From: Streptomyces sp. NBC_01235
GTDB lineage: Bacteria; Actinomycetota; Actinomycetes; Streptomycetales; Streptomycetaceae
Direction of reading: 5' to 3'
Length of the DNA: 64,000 nt
Assembly (NCBI RefSeq): GCF_035989285.1
Contig: NZ_CP108513.1
Location: forward strand, 9,052,001 to 9,116,000
This document shows positions 8,923 through 16,995 of the stretch, piece by piece. A program made the translations under genes and the position numbers. Under the pieces are notes generated by a model. The model searched no databases, was not told the origin of the DNA, and worked only from the letters and a program-made list of their open reading frames with translations. Every line of letters begins with the position of its first letter. Within the stretch, counting starts at the first letter, position 1.

Positions 8923-8989
8923 GAACTTGCGGGGACAGCCGACGTACGAAAGGTCTCTGCACGCCGGCCGCCCGGACACCTTCAACGTA

Positions 8990-9004
8990 TGACACCGCGT
9001 GTCA
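8990..9004. promoter_or_regulatory. 15-bp perfect palindrome, possible TetR operator
   Basis: TGACAC at 8990-8995, CGC spacer, GTGTCA at 8999-9004: exact 6-bp arms with odd spacing. It sits between the TetR gene and ccr, about 270 bases before the ccr start. Size and symmetry suit a TetR-family dimer; binding is inferred only. Confidence 0.4.
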
Positions 9005-9123
9005 CCTCGCAAGGCACTGAGTGCCAGAAGTTGCTCTCAGGTGAAATCTTTACGTAACAAATGAGCGATGATCGATCGAACGGCGTCTGAAATCCGCGAG
9101 AAAAGGTGCCCTGACATGCCAAA

Positions 9124-9147
9124 ACGGCCACCCCGTGGGGTGGCCGT
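9124..9147 (-). terminator. terminator of the TetR gene
   Basis: Arms 9124-9134 and 9137-9147 pair exactly (acggccacccc with its complement). On the minus strand the stem is followed by a run of four T, a near-canonical intrinsic terminator, 32 bases past the TetR stop. Confidence 0.75.
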
Positions 9148-9178
9148 CGTCACGGCGTGGAAGGTCTTCCGAGGGGGC

Positions 9179-9994
9179 TCAGCGCTCCTTGAGAGCCTGC
9201 TCGATCACGCGCATGACCTCGTCCAGCGAGGCGTCGGTGCGGGCGACCGTCACCAGGACCTCGCCCTGCGCGGAGATCGTCGCCGGGGCCTGCGCGGGGG
9301 TGCCGGCACCGCTGCGGCCGGCTCCGATGCCCGTCCCGAACGTCTTCCGCACGATCGCGAAGGCGTGGTCGAGCTGGGCCTCGACGTCGCCCTGGCCGCC
9401 CGCCCGCAGCCAGCGCCGCAGGACGTGGTTGTGGGCGGTGACCACGGCGGACGCGGCGACCTCGGCGAGCAGCGGCTCGTCGCCCGCGTCCTCGTCGTGG
9501 GCGTGCTCGTCGAAGTGGCCGAGCAGATAGCGGGTGAAGAGACGCTCGTAGCGGGCCACCGACGCGATCTCCGCCTCGCGCAGGGTGGGCACCTCGCGCG
9601 TCAGCTTGTAGCGGGCGACCGAGATCTCCGGCCGGGCCGCGTACATCTTCATGACTTCCTTGATGCCGCGGCACACCGTGTCGAGCGGGTGCTCGTGCGC
9701 CGGGGCCGCGTTGAGGACCGCCTCCGCCCGGATCAGTGTGTCGTCGTGGTCGGGGAAGATCGCCTCTTCCTTGGAACGGAAGTGGCGGAAGAAGGTGCGG
9801 CGGGCGACCCCGGCGGCGGCCGCGATCTCGTCGACGGTGGTCGCCTCGTACCCCTTGGTCGCGAACAGCTCCATGGCCGCGGCCGCCAGTTCTCGGCGCA
9901 TCTTGAGCCGTTGGGCGGCCGCGCGGCTGCCCGCGGCACTTTCCGGCGCGTCGGGCGTGGCTGGTGTACGTGAGGACCTGGCGGGCTGGGACAT
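9179..9994 (-). CDS. TetR-family transcriptional regulator
   Basis: A 271-residue repressor-type protein with the N-terminal TetR helix-turn-helix: MRRELAAAAMELFATKGYEATTVDEIAAAAGVARRTFFRHF spans roughly residues 38-80 (quoted here in outline: GYEATTVDEIAAAAG then VARRTFFRHF). The C-terminal ligand domain is helical and unassigned, and the last ~40 residues (from about TPAQAP) are an extension. The start at 9994 (MSQPARSS) is preferred; an ATG at 10012 is equally possible because neither has a strong ribosome site. It lies between the 3-hydroxyacyl-CoA dehydrogenase gene and ccr on the same strand, so control of butyryl/crotonyl-CoA metabolism is a reasonable inference. A palindrome upstream of ccr is a candidate operator. 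Confidence 0.85.
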   Translation of the reverse strand: MSQPARSSRTPATPDAPESAAGSRAAAQRLKMRRELAAAAMELFATKGYEATTVDEIAAAAGVARRTFFRHFRSKEEAIFPDHDDTLIRAEAVLNAAPAHEHPLDTVCRGIKEVMKMYAARPEISVARYKLTREVPTLREAEIASVARYERLFTRYLLGHFDEHAHDEDAGDEPLLAEVAASAVVTAHNHVLRRWLRAGGQGDVEAQLDHAFAIVRKTFGTGIGAGRSGAGTPAQAPATISAQGEVLVTVARTDASLDEVMRVIEQALKER

Positions 9995-10043
9995 GACCCG
10001 AACGTACTGCATGTGCGCAGCTCGGTGCGCGTGTCCGGGGTTT

Positions 10044-10066
10044 CCCCCGCCCTCGGCGGGCGGGGG
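10044..10066 (-). terminator. possible terminator after 3-hydroxyacyl-CoA dehydrogenase
   Basis: cccccgccc (10044-10052) pairs with gggcggggg (10058-10066) around a 5-base loop. It lies past the dehydrogenase stop and just upstream of the TetR start. No T-run follows, and it may instead be a partial copy of the dispersed GC-rich palindrome. Confidence 0.35.
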
Positions 10067-10130
10067 TCCGCCAGTGGGGTCGAGCAGTCCCCCCCAGTCC
10101 TCGTGTCCTCGGAACCAGTCGCCGCCCCCG

Positions 10131-11936
10131 TCAGCGGCGGGCATATTCGCGGAAGCCGCGGCCGGTCTTGCGACCGAGGCAGCCGGCGGCCACCAGGTGC
10201 TCCAGGAGCGGGGCGGGAGCCAGGCCCGGGTCCCGGAACTCGCGGTGCAGGACCTTCTCGATCGCGAGGGAGACATCGAGCCCGACGACGTCCAGCAGCT
10301 CGAAGGGGCCCATCGGGTAGCCGCCGCCCAGCCTCATCGCGGCGTCGATGTCGTCGAGCGACGCGTAGTGTTCCTGCACCATCTTGATCGCGTTGTTGAG
10401 GTACGGGAAAAGCAGGGCGTTCACGATGAAGCCCGCACGGTCTCCGCAGTCGACCGCGTGCTTCTTGATCCGTCCGCACACCTCGCGGACCGTCGCGTGG
10501 ACGTCCTCGGCCGTCAGCACCGTACGGACGACCTCGACCAGCTTCATCGCCGGCGCCGGGTTGAAGAAGTGCATGCCGATCACGTCCTGCGGACGCGAGG
10601 TGGCGCGGGCGCAGGCGACGACCGGCAGCGAGGAGGTCGTCGTGGCGAGGACCGCGCCGGGCTTGCAGACCTTGTCCAGCGTCGCGAACAGCTGCTGCTT
10701 GATCTCCAGGTCCTCGGCGACCGCCTCGACGGCCAGGTCGACGTCGGCGAAGGCGTCGTAGGAGCCGGCGGCCGTGATCCGGTCCAGGGTCTGCGCGGCG
10801 GCCTCGGCGGTCAGCCGCCCCTTGTCGACGGACCGGGACAGAGACTTGCCGATACGGGCCTTGGCGGCCTGCGCCTTCTCCTCGCTGCGGGCGGCGAGGA
10901 CGACGTCGTAACCGGCCTTGGCGAAGACCTCGGCGATGCCGGAGGCCATGGTGCCGGAGCCCGCGACGCCGACGCTGCGCACCGGACGGCCGGGTGTTCC
11001 GGTCCCGCCGGAGACGGGCGTCAACGCGTCCGGGACGACCGTGGCGCTGCCGGGGGCCTCGTAGGTGTAGAAGCCGCGGCCCGACTTGCGGCCGGTCAGG
11101 CCCGCCTCGCTGAGCTGCTTGAGGATCGGGGCGGGCGCGTGCAGCCGGTCGTGGGACTCGGCGTACATGGCCTCCAGGACCGTACGGGCCGTGTCGACAC
11201 CGATCAGGTCGAGCAGCGCGAGCGGGCCCATCGGCAGTCCGCAGCCCAGCCGCATCGCCGCGTCGATGTCCTCGCGGGAGGCATACCGGGCCTCGTACAT
11301 CGCGGCGGCCTGGTTGAGGTAGCCGAACAGCAGGCCGTCGGCGACGAACCCGGGCCGGTCGCCCACCGCGACGGGCTCCTTGCCGAGGTCGAGGGCGAGG
11401 TGGGTGACGGCGGTGACGGCGGCCGGCGCGGTCAGCACCGAGGAGACGACCTCGACCAGCTTCATCGCGGGCGCCGGGTTGAAGAAGTGCAGGCCCAGCA
11501 CCCGCTCCGGGCGCGCCGAGTCGGCGGCGAGGCGGGTGACGGACAGCGCGTTGGTGCCGGTGGCGAGGATGGTGTCGGGGCGCACGATCCCGTCCAGCTC
11601 GCGGAAGATCTGGTGCTTGATCTCGTACGACTCCGGCGCCACCTCGATAACCAGGTCGGCGTCGGCCGCCGAGCGCAGGTCGGTGGAGGTGCGGACACGG
11701 GCCAGGACGGCCGTGCGCTCCAGCTCGGTGAGCCGGCCGCGCTGCACGGCGCGGGCGGTGGAGGCATCCAGTGCGGCGAGGGACCGCGCGGTCTGCGCCT
11801 CGCTGATGTCGATGCCGATCACCTCGCGGCCGGCCTTGGCCAGGATCTCGGTGATGCCGGTGCCCATGGTGCCGAGGCCGATGACGGCGATCGTCTGGAG
11901 CGGGGACAGAGGGGTGTCGGACAGGGGAGCGGCCAT
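10131..11936 (-). CDS. tandem-duplicated 3-hydroxyacyl-CoA dehydrogenase
   Basis: 601 residues made of two full 3-hydroxybutyryl-CoA dehydrogenase units in tandem. Unit 1 has the NAD-binding GLGTMGTG (about 20-27), unit 2 GSGTMASG (about 321-328). Each unit repeats the catalytic block HFFNPAPAMKLVEVV and a C-terminal dimer-domain tail (GLTGRKSGRGFYTYE and GCLGRKTGRGFREYA). It should interconvert acetoacetyl-CoA and 3-hydroxybutyryl-CoA, the step before crotonyl-CoA and so one enzyme upstream of Ccr. The start at 11936 has a GGAG site 7 nt upstream; the frame to 12095 adds Arg-rich sequence and is rejected. A fused pair forms an intramolecular dimer. It is probably linked functionally to the TetR-ccr genes on the same strand. 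Confidence 0.92.
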   Translation of the reverse strand: MAAPLSDTPLSPLQTIAVIGLGTMGTGITEILAKAGREVIGIDISEAQTARSLAALDASTARAVQRGRLTELERTAVLARVRTSTDLRSAADADLVIEVAPESYEIKHQIFRELDGIVRPDTILATGTNALSVTRLAADSARPERVLGLHFFNPAPAMKLVEVVSSVLTAPAAVTAVTHLALDLGKEPVAVGDRPGFVADGLLFGYLNQAAAMYEARYASREDIDAAMRLGCGLPMGPLALLDLIGVDTARTVLEAMYAESHDRLHAPAPILKQLSEAGLTGRKSGRGFYTYEAPGSATVVPDALTPVSGGTGTPGRPVRSVGVAGSGTMASGIAEVFAKAGYDVVLAARSEEKAQAAKARIGKSLSRSVDKGRLTAEAAAQTLDRITAAGSYDAFADVDLAVEAVAEDLEIKQQLFATLDKVCKPGAVLATTTSSLPVVACARATSRPQDVIGMHFFNPAPAMKLVEVVRTVLTAEDVHATVREVCGRIKKHAVDCGDRAGFIVNALLFPYLNNAIKMVQEHYASLDDIDAAMRLGGGYPMGPFELLDVVGLDVSLAIEKVLHREFRDPGLAPAPLLEHLVAAGCLGRKTGRGFREYARR

Positions 11937-12325
11937 CGCGGGACTCCAGGAATGAGGTGACGACTGGGAACGCCCCCGGGTGCGCCGAGGGGGCCTTTGC
12001 GAGGCCTGGGCGCACCGGGTGCGGAAGGAAAGGAGTGCGGGTGTTGCCGGGCTACGAGCGCACACGCCCGGTGCCGTCGCTGCGGGCGTGCACACGCCCG
12101 GAGACGAACGGGAGATCCGACCGGCCCTGTCCCGTGGCCGGGTCGTGCAGCGGTACGAGGTACCGAACCGACTTCTCTCGCGGCGACTGCGTCACCAGGC
12201 CACCGCGAGGAGGTGAAGCGAGTGGGTGACTCGCTCGTATGAGCTTAACCGGTGGGTAACGAGCGCGCCAGCCCTGGTGGCTGTGATGTAACTCCCTGAG
12301 CGGCCGAGCCCATAGGCTCGCCGTC
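11937..12325. other. divergent intergenic region
   Basis: 389 bases between the divergent dehydrogenase (minus) and HEAT-repeat gene (plus), with no supported gene. It holds the dehydrogenase ribosome site, a GC hairpin around 11973-11994 (gcccccg ... gggggc) in the dehydrogenase leader, and an inverted repeat at 12217-12235 (AGCGAGT, gggtg, ACTCGCT) that may be an operator or part of a promoter. Confidence 0.45.
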
Positions 12326-12913
12326 ATGGACGAAGAGTTGCGATCGCTCACGGAGCGTTTACGGCGGGAGTCGGGCGGGAGCCCCGAGGGCACGGTGCTG
12401 TACGAGCGGCTGACGGCGACGGCCGATCAGGACGAGCTGGCGGGCGTGCTGACCGAGTCGGGGCAGCCGCTGTGGGCCCGGGAGCTGGCCGCGTTCCGGC
12501 TGGGGCTCGCGGGGGACCGGCGCGCCTTCGAGGCACTGGTCCTGCTGCTCAACCACCGGGACCCGCCGCGCTGCGCCTCCGCCGCCCACGCGCTGGCCCG
12601 TCTCGGCGACCCCCGCACCGCCCGCGCCGCGGCCGCCCTGGCCACCAACGAACTGCGCGTCGCCTACGCCCTGCACCCCGTCCGGCTTCTGGTGGAGCTG
12701 CGGGCGCCCGAGTCCGTCCCCGCGCTGATCACGACGCTCCGGCGACGGCTTCGGCCGCACGACCCCCACCGGCGGGTGGCCCTCGCGTGCGTGGAGGGGC
12801 TCGGCGCGCTGGGAGACGGGCGAGCCCGGCCGGTGCTGAACGACGCCCTCGCCCACCCGGTGCTCGCGGAGGCGGCCGTGCACGCGCTGGCGCGGATCCC
12901 CCGGCAGCGGTGA
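12326..12913 (+). CDS. HEAT-repeat protein
   Basis: 195 residues, almost all alpha-helical, with repeating HEAT-type helix pairs: LARELAAFRLGLAGDRRAFE, CASAAHALARLGDPRTA, LACVEGLGALGDGRARP and AAVHALARIP each show the A..AL..LGD pattern. Such proteins act as scaffolds or, in the PBS-lyase branch, bind tetrapyrroles; no catalytic residues are visible. No signal peptide or membrane segment, so it is cytoplasmic. It stands alone, divergent from the dehydrogenase and convergent with a GNAT gene. The function is unknown. Confidence 0.8.
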   Translation: MDEELRSLTERLRRESGGSPEGTVLYERLTATADQDELAGVLTESGQPLWARELAAFRLGLAGDRRAFEALVLLLNHRDPPRCASAAHALARLGDPRTARAAAALATNELRVAYALHPVRLLVELRAPESVPALITTLRRRLRPHDPHRRVALACVEGLGALGDGRARPVLNDALAHPVLAEAAVHALARIPRQR

Positions 12914-12934
12914 GGAGGGGCGGACCGGCAGGTG

Positions 12935-13462
12935 TCAGACCGGGAGGGGGCTGAGGTACCGCACCTCGGGTACCGCGACGCCTTCCACCTCGAAGGGCTC
13001 CTCGGCGCCGTCCGCGCGGAACCCGGCCCCCTCGTAGAAGCGGCGGGCGCGGGCGTTGCCCTTGAGGACCCAGAGGTACATCCGGGGGTATCCGAGGACG
13101 CCGGCCTGCCGGACCGACTCCTTCAGGAGGGTACGTCCGACGCCCGTGCCGACGTGCTCGGTGTCAACGTAGATCGCGTACAACTCGGCGTCGCCGGTGC
13201 GGACTTCACCGTCCCGGTAGGCGCCGTGGGCGGCCCAGCCCACCACCTTCCCGCCCTGTTCCGCGACCAGGTTCACCCCGTCGGCGGCACTGCGCGCGAA
13301 GCGGGCGCGTCGGCGCTCGGCGTCCTCGGTGACGCTCAGCGCGTCGAGGTACGACTGCGGTATCAGGCCCCGGTAGGCGGTCTGCCGGCCGCGGACACGG
13401 ATCTCGGAGACCCGCTGGATGTCGGCGAGTGCCATGTCCCGTACGGCGACCGGGGACGTCAC
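12935..13462 (-). CDS. GNAT-family N-acetyltransferase
   Basis: 175 residues with the acetyl-CoA-binding motif A: ELYAIYVDTEHVGTGVGRTL (about residues 92-111), where GTGVGR is the pyrophosphate loop, and the later RRFYEGAGFRADG motif B. N-terminal ADIQRVSEIRVRG is typical of the RimI-like branch. Substrate unknown. It starts at GTG 13462 and overlaps the RidA gene stop by 4 bases (GTGA), so the two are coupled; a detoxification or amine-metabolism link with RidA is conceivable but not shown. Confidence 0.88.
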   Translation of the reverse strand: MTSPVAVRDMALADIQRVSEIRVRGRQTAYRGLIPQSYLDALSVTEDAERRRARFARSAADGVNLVAEQGGKVVGWAAHGAYRDGEVRTGDAELYAIYVDTEHVGTGVGRTLLKESVRQAGVLGYPRMYLWVLKGNARARRFYEGAGFRADGAEEPFEVEGVAVPEVRYLSPLPV

Positions 13463-13857
13463 CCGCCGACCACCGCGAACGCCTCGATCTCCATCAGGAA
13501 CTCGGGGCGGACCAGCGCGGCCACCTGTACGGCAGAGGCGGCCGGGAGACGGTCGTCGGGTATGTGCGCGGCCCGGGCCGCGCGGATCGCGGGCATGTGG
13601 GCCATGTCCGTGACGAAGTAGGTGAGTTTGACGACGTCGTCGAAGGTCGCGCCGGCCGCGGCGAGGCAGCGCCTGAGGTTCTCGAAGACCTGGCGGGCCT
13701 GGGCCTCGGGGTCGCCCTCGCCGACCAGCCTGCGGTGTTCGTCGAGCGGGAGCTGACCGGCGACGGCGACGAGACGGCCGGTGCCTATGACCACGTGGGC
13801 GTACTGGGCCGCGGCGGCGACTCCGTCGGGAGCGGGAATCCTGGTCAGTTCACTCAT
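13459..13857 (-). CDS. RidA/YjgF-family enamine/imine deaminase
   Basis: 132 residues, the usual size for the family. It has the N-terminal IPAPDGV..AAQYAHVV block, GQLPLD, ENLRRCLAAAGATFDDVVKL and the C-terminal ALVRPEFLMEIEAFAV in which the Arg and Glu correspond to the substrate-binding pair of RidA. Members hydrolyse reactive 2-aminoacrylate-type enamines made by PLP enzymes. The start ATG at 13857 is used; the frame continuing to 14280 is low-complexity and rejected. Coupled to the GNAT gene downstream. Confidence 0.87.
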   Translation of the reverse strand: MSELTRIPAPDGVAAAAQYAHVVIGTGRLVAVAGQLPLDEHRRLVGEGDPEAQARQVFENLRRCLAAAGATFDDVVKLTYFVTDMAHMPAIRAARAAHIPDDRLPAASAVQVAALVRPEFLMEIEAFAVVGG

Positions 13858-13935
13858 GGGTCCATGGTGGACCACGGGTCTGACAACGCCCCCGACGGGT
13901 CGGCGCGGGACCGCGGGGTGACTGTCGCCCATTAG

Positions 13936-13968
13936 TTCGAGATTCGAATATCTTCGCGATGGGAAGAT
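13936..13968. promoter_or_regulatory. two palindromes upstream of the prenyltransferase gene
   Basis: TTCGA-GAT-TCGAA (13936-13948) is a perfect 13-bp palindrome, followed at once by ATCTTC (13950-13955) pairing with GAAGAT (13963-13968). This is the most A/T-rich patch in the 209-base divergent gap between RidA (minus) and the prenyltransferase (plus), so promoter/operator function is likely for one or both genes. Confidence 0.4.
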
Positions 13969-14066
13969 CGCCTTCCGCTGAACCACGAAGGCCTGGCGGT
14001 CCCGTCGGGCTGCCGAAGTGACCGCGGACGAGGCCGGATCGGTCCGGCCATGAAGGGTGATGGAGA

Positions 14067-15197
14067 GTGACCAGTGCGCAACTCCCCGATGAGATATCAG
14101 GCCTGGGCATACGTCAGGACGCGGAGACGAAGACCTTCGGGCAGTTTCTGGAAGAGAAGTGGACAGCGGTCTGCAACGGCCTGGGGATAGACCAGTGGGA
14201 GACGGAGACCGTGCTGGCGGACCTGCGGGAAGTGATCCACCCGTGGGGCGCGCGGCCCGTCGGAACGCGTTGCGATCCACCCTCGTTCGTCTCGGCCGAT
14301 GGTTTCCCCGCCGAACTCTCCGTCAGTTGGAAGGCCGGCCGGCCCGAGGTCCGCATCCTGTTCGAGTCGCTCGGCTCCGACCCCACCCCGCTCGGCTGTC
14401 AGGAGGCCGGCCGAGAGCTGACGCGTCGACTGGCCGGAAGCCCGGGGACGGACATCGCGCGATACCTGGGTGTCGAGGACCTGTTCATCACGTCCGCCCC
14501 CGATCGCTACCGGGCCACCATCTGGCACTCCCTGGCCTGGCGACCGGGGAAGCGGCCCCACTACAAGGTCTACCTCAACCCGCAGGTGCACGGCCTGGAC
14601 CGCGCGTACGACGTCATGGCGGAGGCCATGCACCGGCTGGGCCTGGCGGACGCCTGGGAACCGGTGGCGCACCGTGGAGAGGAACTCGCGCGGCGCGGGC
14701 ACGAGTTGGAGCTCATGGCCCTCGATCTGGACGGCGGAGACACCTCCCGTGTGAAGGTCTACTTCCGGCACCTTCCCATGCCGATGGGTGAGCTGGACAC
14801 CGTGGCGGCGTTGGCGCACCGCTACGAGCCGGCCCGGGCTGCCCGGGCGCGCGGCGTCATCTACGGGCGGGACGGCGGCACCGTGAGCAACGAGCCGATG
14901 ACCTGTCTGGCGTTCCGGGAGGGAACGCCCGGCCCCGAGGAGGCCAACGTCTATCTGAGGCTGCCGGACAACACCCGCTCCGACGCGGAGGCAGCCCTGC
15001 GCATCGCCCGGCTCATGGAGGTGGAGGGCATCGACCCGCGTCCGCACGCCGAGATCCTGCGGCAGCTGACGGCGGGACTGCCCGGGCACACCGGGGGACT
15101 GCAGGAGTTGTGCAGCTACCGGACGATCTCACCGCAGATGCCCGCGGACATCGGGGTGTATCTGCGGTTCAGCGCGTACGCCGAACCCGCGGCCTGA
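14067..15197 (+). CDS. DMATS-type aromatic (indole) prenyltransferase
   Basis: 376 residues of the ABBA-fold dimethylallyltryptophan-synthase family, which attach dimethylallyl (or longer) groups to indoles without a DDxxD motif. The visible landmarks are the Arg and Lys/Tyr pairs that cradle the diphosphate: RPEVRILFES, HYKVYLNPQ, SRVKVYFRHLP, EEANVYLRLPDN and a C-terminal IGVYLRFSAY. Length fits bacterial tryptophan prenyltransferases (about 370-390). It starts at GTG 14067. Bacterial relatives are often beside a tryptophanase or biosynthetic genes; here the neighbours are RidA, GNAT and a secreted peptidase, so it is an orphan. Tryptophan or another free indole is the likely acceptor; regiospecificity cannot be read from sequence. 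Confidence 0.85.
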   Translation: MTSAQLPDEISGLGIRQDAETKTFGQFLEEKWTAVCNGLGIDQWETETVLADLREVIHPWGARPVGTRCDPPSFVSADGFPAELSVSWKAGRPEVRILFESLGSDPTPLGCQEAGRELTRRLAGSPGTDIARYLGVEDLFITSAPDRYRATIWHSLAWRPGKRPHYKVYLNPQVHGLDRAYDVMAEAMHRLGLADAWEPVAHRGEELARRGHELELMALDLDGGDTSRVKVYFRHLPMPMGELDTVAALAHRYEPARAARARGVIYGRDGGTVSNEPMTCLAFREGTPGPEEANVYLRLPDNTRSDAEAALRIARLMEVEGIDPRPHAEILRQLTAGLPGHTGGLQELCSYRTISPQMPADIGVYLRFSAYAEPAA

Positions 15198-15221
15198 CAC
15201 CGAGCCGTTTCCAGGAGTGGC

Positions 15222-15267
15222 GTGAAGGCTCCGCCAGGCCGGTGACGGCCTCGCGGAGCCCCTTCAC
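15222..15267. terminator. bidirectional terminator between convergent genes
   Basis: gtgaagg-ctccgc (15222-15234) pairs with gcggagccccttcac (15253-15267) with a 2-base bulge, and an inner stem aggccg/cggcct sits at the tip. It separates the prenyltransferase (plus) and the peptidase (minus). Confidence 0.7.
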
Positions 15268-15270
15268 CGC

Positions 15271-16851
15271 TCAGCCACGGAAGCCCAGCAGTCCGTGCAG
15301 CGTGGCACCGCGGGCGGTGCTCGAGGCGACCTTCGCGCTCAGCGGCTTCGGGTCGGGCTGCGCCTTGCACACCGCGTCGACTCCGCCCGTCCCGCGCGGC
15401 ACGGCGCCGTCGGTGAGGTACGTCGCCAGGTGCTTGTCCAGGCAGGTGTTCCCGCTCAGGGTGATTCCGTGGTTCTGGCCGCCCTCCTCGACCACCAGGC
15501 TGGAGCCGCGCAGCAGCGCGTGGACCATCGCACCGCCCTCGTACGGGGTGGCCGCGTCGTTCGTCGCCTGGAACAGCAGGACCGGCGGCAGGTCGCCGTT
15601 GGCGAGGTTCACCGGCCCGAGCGGTTCGGCCGGCCAGAACGCGCACGGTGCATTGTACCAGGCGTTGTTCCAGGTCATGAACGGCGCCTTCGCGTAGACC
15701 GCCCAGTTGTCCGTGCGCCACTCGTCCCAGTCGCGCGGCCAGGAGGCGTCACGGCACTGCACCGCGGTGTAGACGCTGTAGCCGTTGTCCCCCGCGGCGT
15801 CGACGGCGGCGAAGTTCTCGTACGCCTCGACCAGCGGATCGTCGTCCTTGCCGTTCACGTACGCGGCGAACGCCTCGGCGAGGTGGGGCCAGTAGCCGTT
15901 GAAGTAGCCGCCGGGCATGAAGGTGTCCTCCAGCTCCGAGGCGCCCACCTTGCCGCCGGCCGGCTTCTTGGCGAGGGCCGCCCGCATCGCGTACCACTTG
16001 GTCTCGACCTTGTCCGGGTCGGTGCCGAGTCCGTACGTCTTGTCGTACTTGGCGATCCAGGCCATCAGGGCGCGGTGGCGGTCGTTGAAGGCCAGGTCCT
16101 GCGTGAGGTTGTCCTCGTACCAGACGCCGGTGGGGTCGACGATCGAGTCCAAAACCAGGCGTCGCACCCGCTGCGGGTAGAGCTTGGCGTACACCGCGCC
16201 GAGGTAGGTGCCGTACGAGTAGCCGAAGTAGTTCAGCTTCTGCGCGCCGACCGCGTCGCGGATCGCGTCCATGTCGCGTACCGCGCTGAGGGTGTCGACG
16301 TACGGCAGCACGCTCGCGTACTTCTTCCCGCAGGACGCGGCGAACGACCGGGCGCGCTTCAGGTTGGCCTGCTCGATCGCCTCGGTGCTCGGCACGGAGT
16401 CCGGGCGGAGAGGGGCGAAGTGGCCGGGCCCGCAGTCCAGGGCGGGGGTGCTCTTGCCGACCCCGCGCGGGTCGAAGCCGATGACGTCGTACTGGGCCGA
16501 CACCGCCTTGGGCAGCGCCGAGGCGACGAATCCGGCGAGGCTCAGCCCCCGGCCGCCGGGGCCTCCGGGGTTGACCAGCAGTGGTCCCTGGTACGTCTTC
16601 GCGGTGTGCGGGACGCGGGACAGCGCCAGCGTGATCTGCTTCCCGCTCGGCTGCGCGTGGTCGAGGGGCACCTTCAGGGACGCGCACTGGAGCCTCGGTT
16701 GGGCGGTGGTGCCGCAGCTCTTCCAGCTGGGCTTCGCCGCGCGGGCGGGCTCCGCGGGGTGCGACGGACTCGCTCCGGCGGGCAGGGCCGTGACCGTCCC
16801 GGCCACGACGACGGCGGCGGCAGCGCACAGCACGGCTGCGCGTTTGTTCAT
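15271..16851 (-). CDS. secreted tripeptidyl aminopeptidase-like alpha/beta hydrolase
   Basis: 526 residues with a signal peptide (MNKRAAVLCAAAAVVVAGTV..., probable cleavage after ALPAGA near residue 27), so exported. The fold is the Streptomyces Tap/SlpD-E type: GPLLVNPGGPGG oxyanion region (about 89-100), GFDPRG, nucleophile elbow GYSYGTYLG with Ser212, the acid in QATNDAATPYEGG and the histidine in GGQNHGITL. Cysteines (C46, C56, C140, C174 and C-terminal pairs) are consistent with disulfides outside the cell. The start at 16851 has a GGGAG site and gives a proper signal peptide; the extra 17 residues upstream are rejected. The role is release of N-terminal peptides from secreted proteins or peptide nutrition. 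Confidence 0.9.
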   Translation of the reverse strand: MNKRAAVLCAAAAVVVAGTVTALPAGASPSHPAEPARAAKPSWKSCGTTAQPRLQCASLKVPLDHAQPSGKQITLALSRVPHTAKTYQGPLLVNPGGPGGRGLSLAGFVASALPKAVSAQYDVIGFDPRGVGKSTPALDCGPGHFAPLRPDSVPSTEAIEQANLKRARSFAASCGKKYASVLPYVDTLSAVRDMDAIRDAVGAQKLNYFGYSYGTYLGAVYAKLYPQRVRRLVLDSIVDPTGVWYEDNLTQDLAFNDRHRALMAWIAKYDKTYGLGTDPDKVETKWYAMRAALAKKPAGGKVGASELEDTFMPGGYFNGYWPHLAEAFAAYVNGKDDDPLVEAYENFAAVDAAGDNGYSVYTAVQCRDASWPRDWDEWRTDNWAVYAKAPFMTWNNAWYNAPCAFWPAEPLGPVNLANGDLPPVLLFQATNDAATPYEGGAMVHALLRGSSLVVEEGGQNHGITLSGNTCLDKHLATYLTDGAVPRGTGGVDAVCKAQPDPKPLSAKVASSTARGATLHGLLGFRG

Positions 16852-16995
16852 GGAGTGCTCCCGGGACGGAGGGGACGGCGGCGGCAGGACCGCGCAGGTC
16901 ACGGCCCTCGCCGCATCGTCCCGAAAAGATCGTCCGGAAGAACCTGTTCTGGCGTTACTTGACCCGTTCGGGTTGCCGGATGCGCTCGAACGCGC

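Larger units (their letters stand above)
8724..9178. other. ccr upstream region (no gene)
   Basis: 455 bases without a credible gene. In order from the ccr start it holds the GGAGG ribosome site, a GC-rich palindromic element (8888-8922), a perfect 15-bp palindrome (8990-9004), a relatively A/T-rich patch (about 9040-9075) that could hold the promoter, and the terminator of the TetR gene (9124-9147). Confidence 0.6.

Noticed and set aside
9733..12015. 760-residue minus ORF overlapping the dehydrogenase
   Set aside because: Arg/Ala/Gly-rich shadow in another frame of the 3-hydroxyacyl-CoA dehydrogenase, with no domain.
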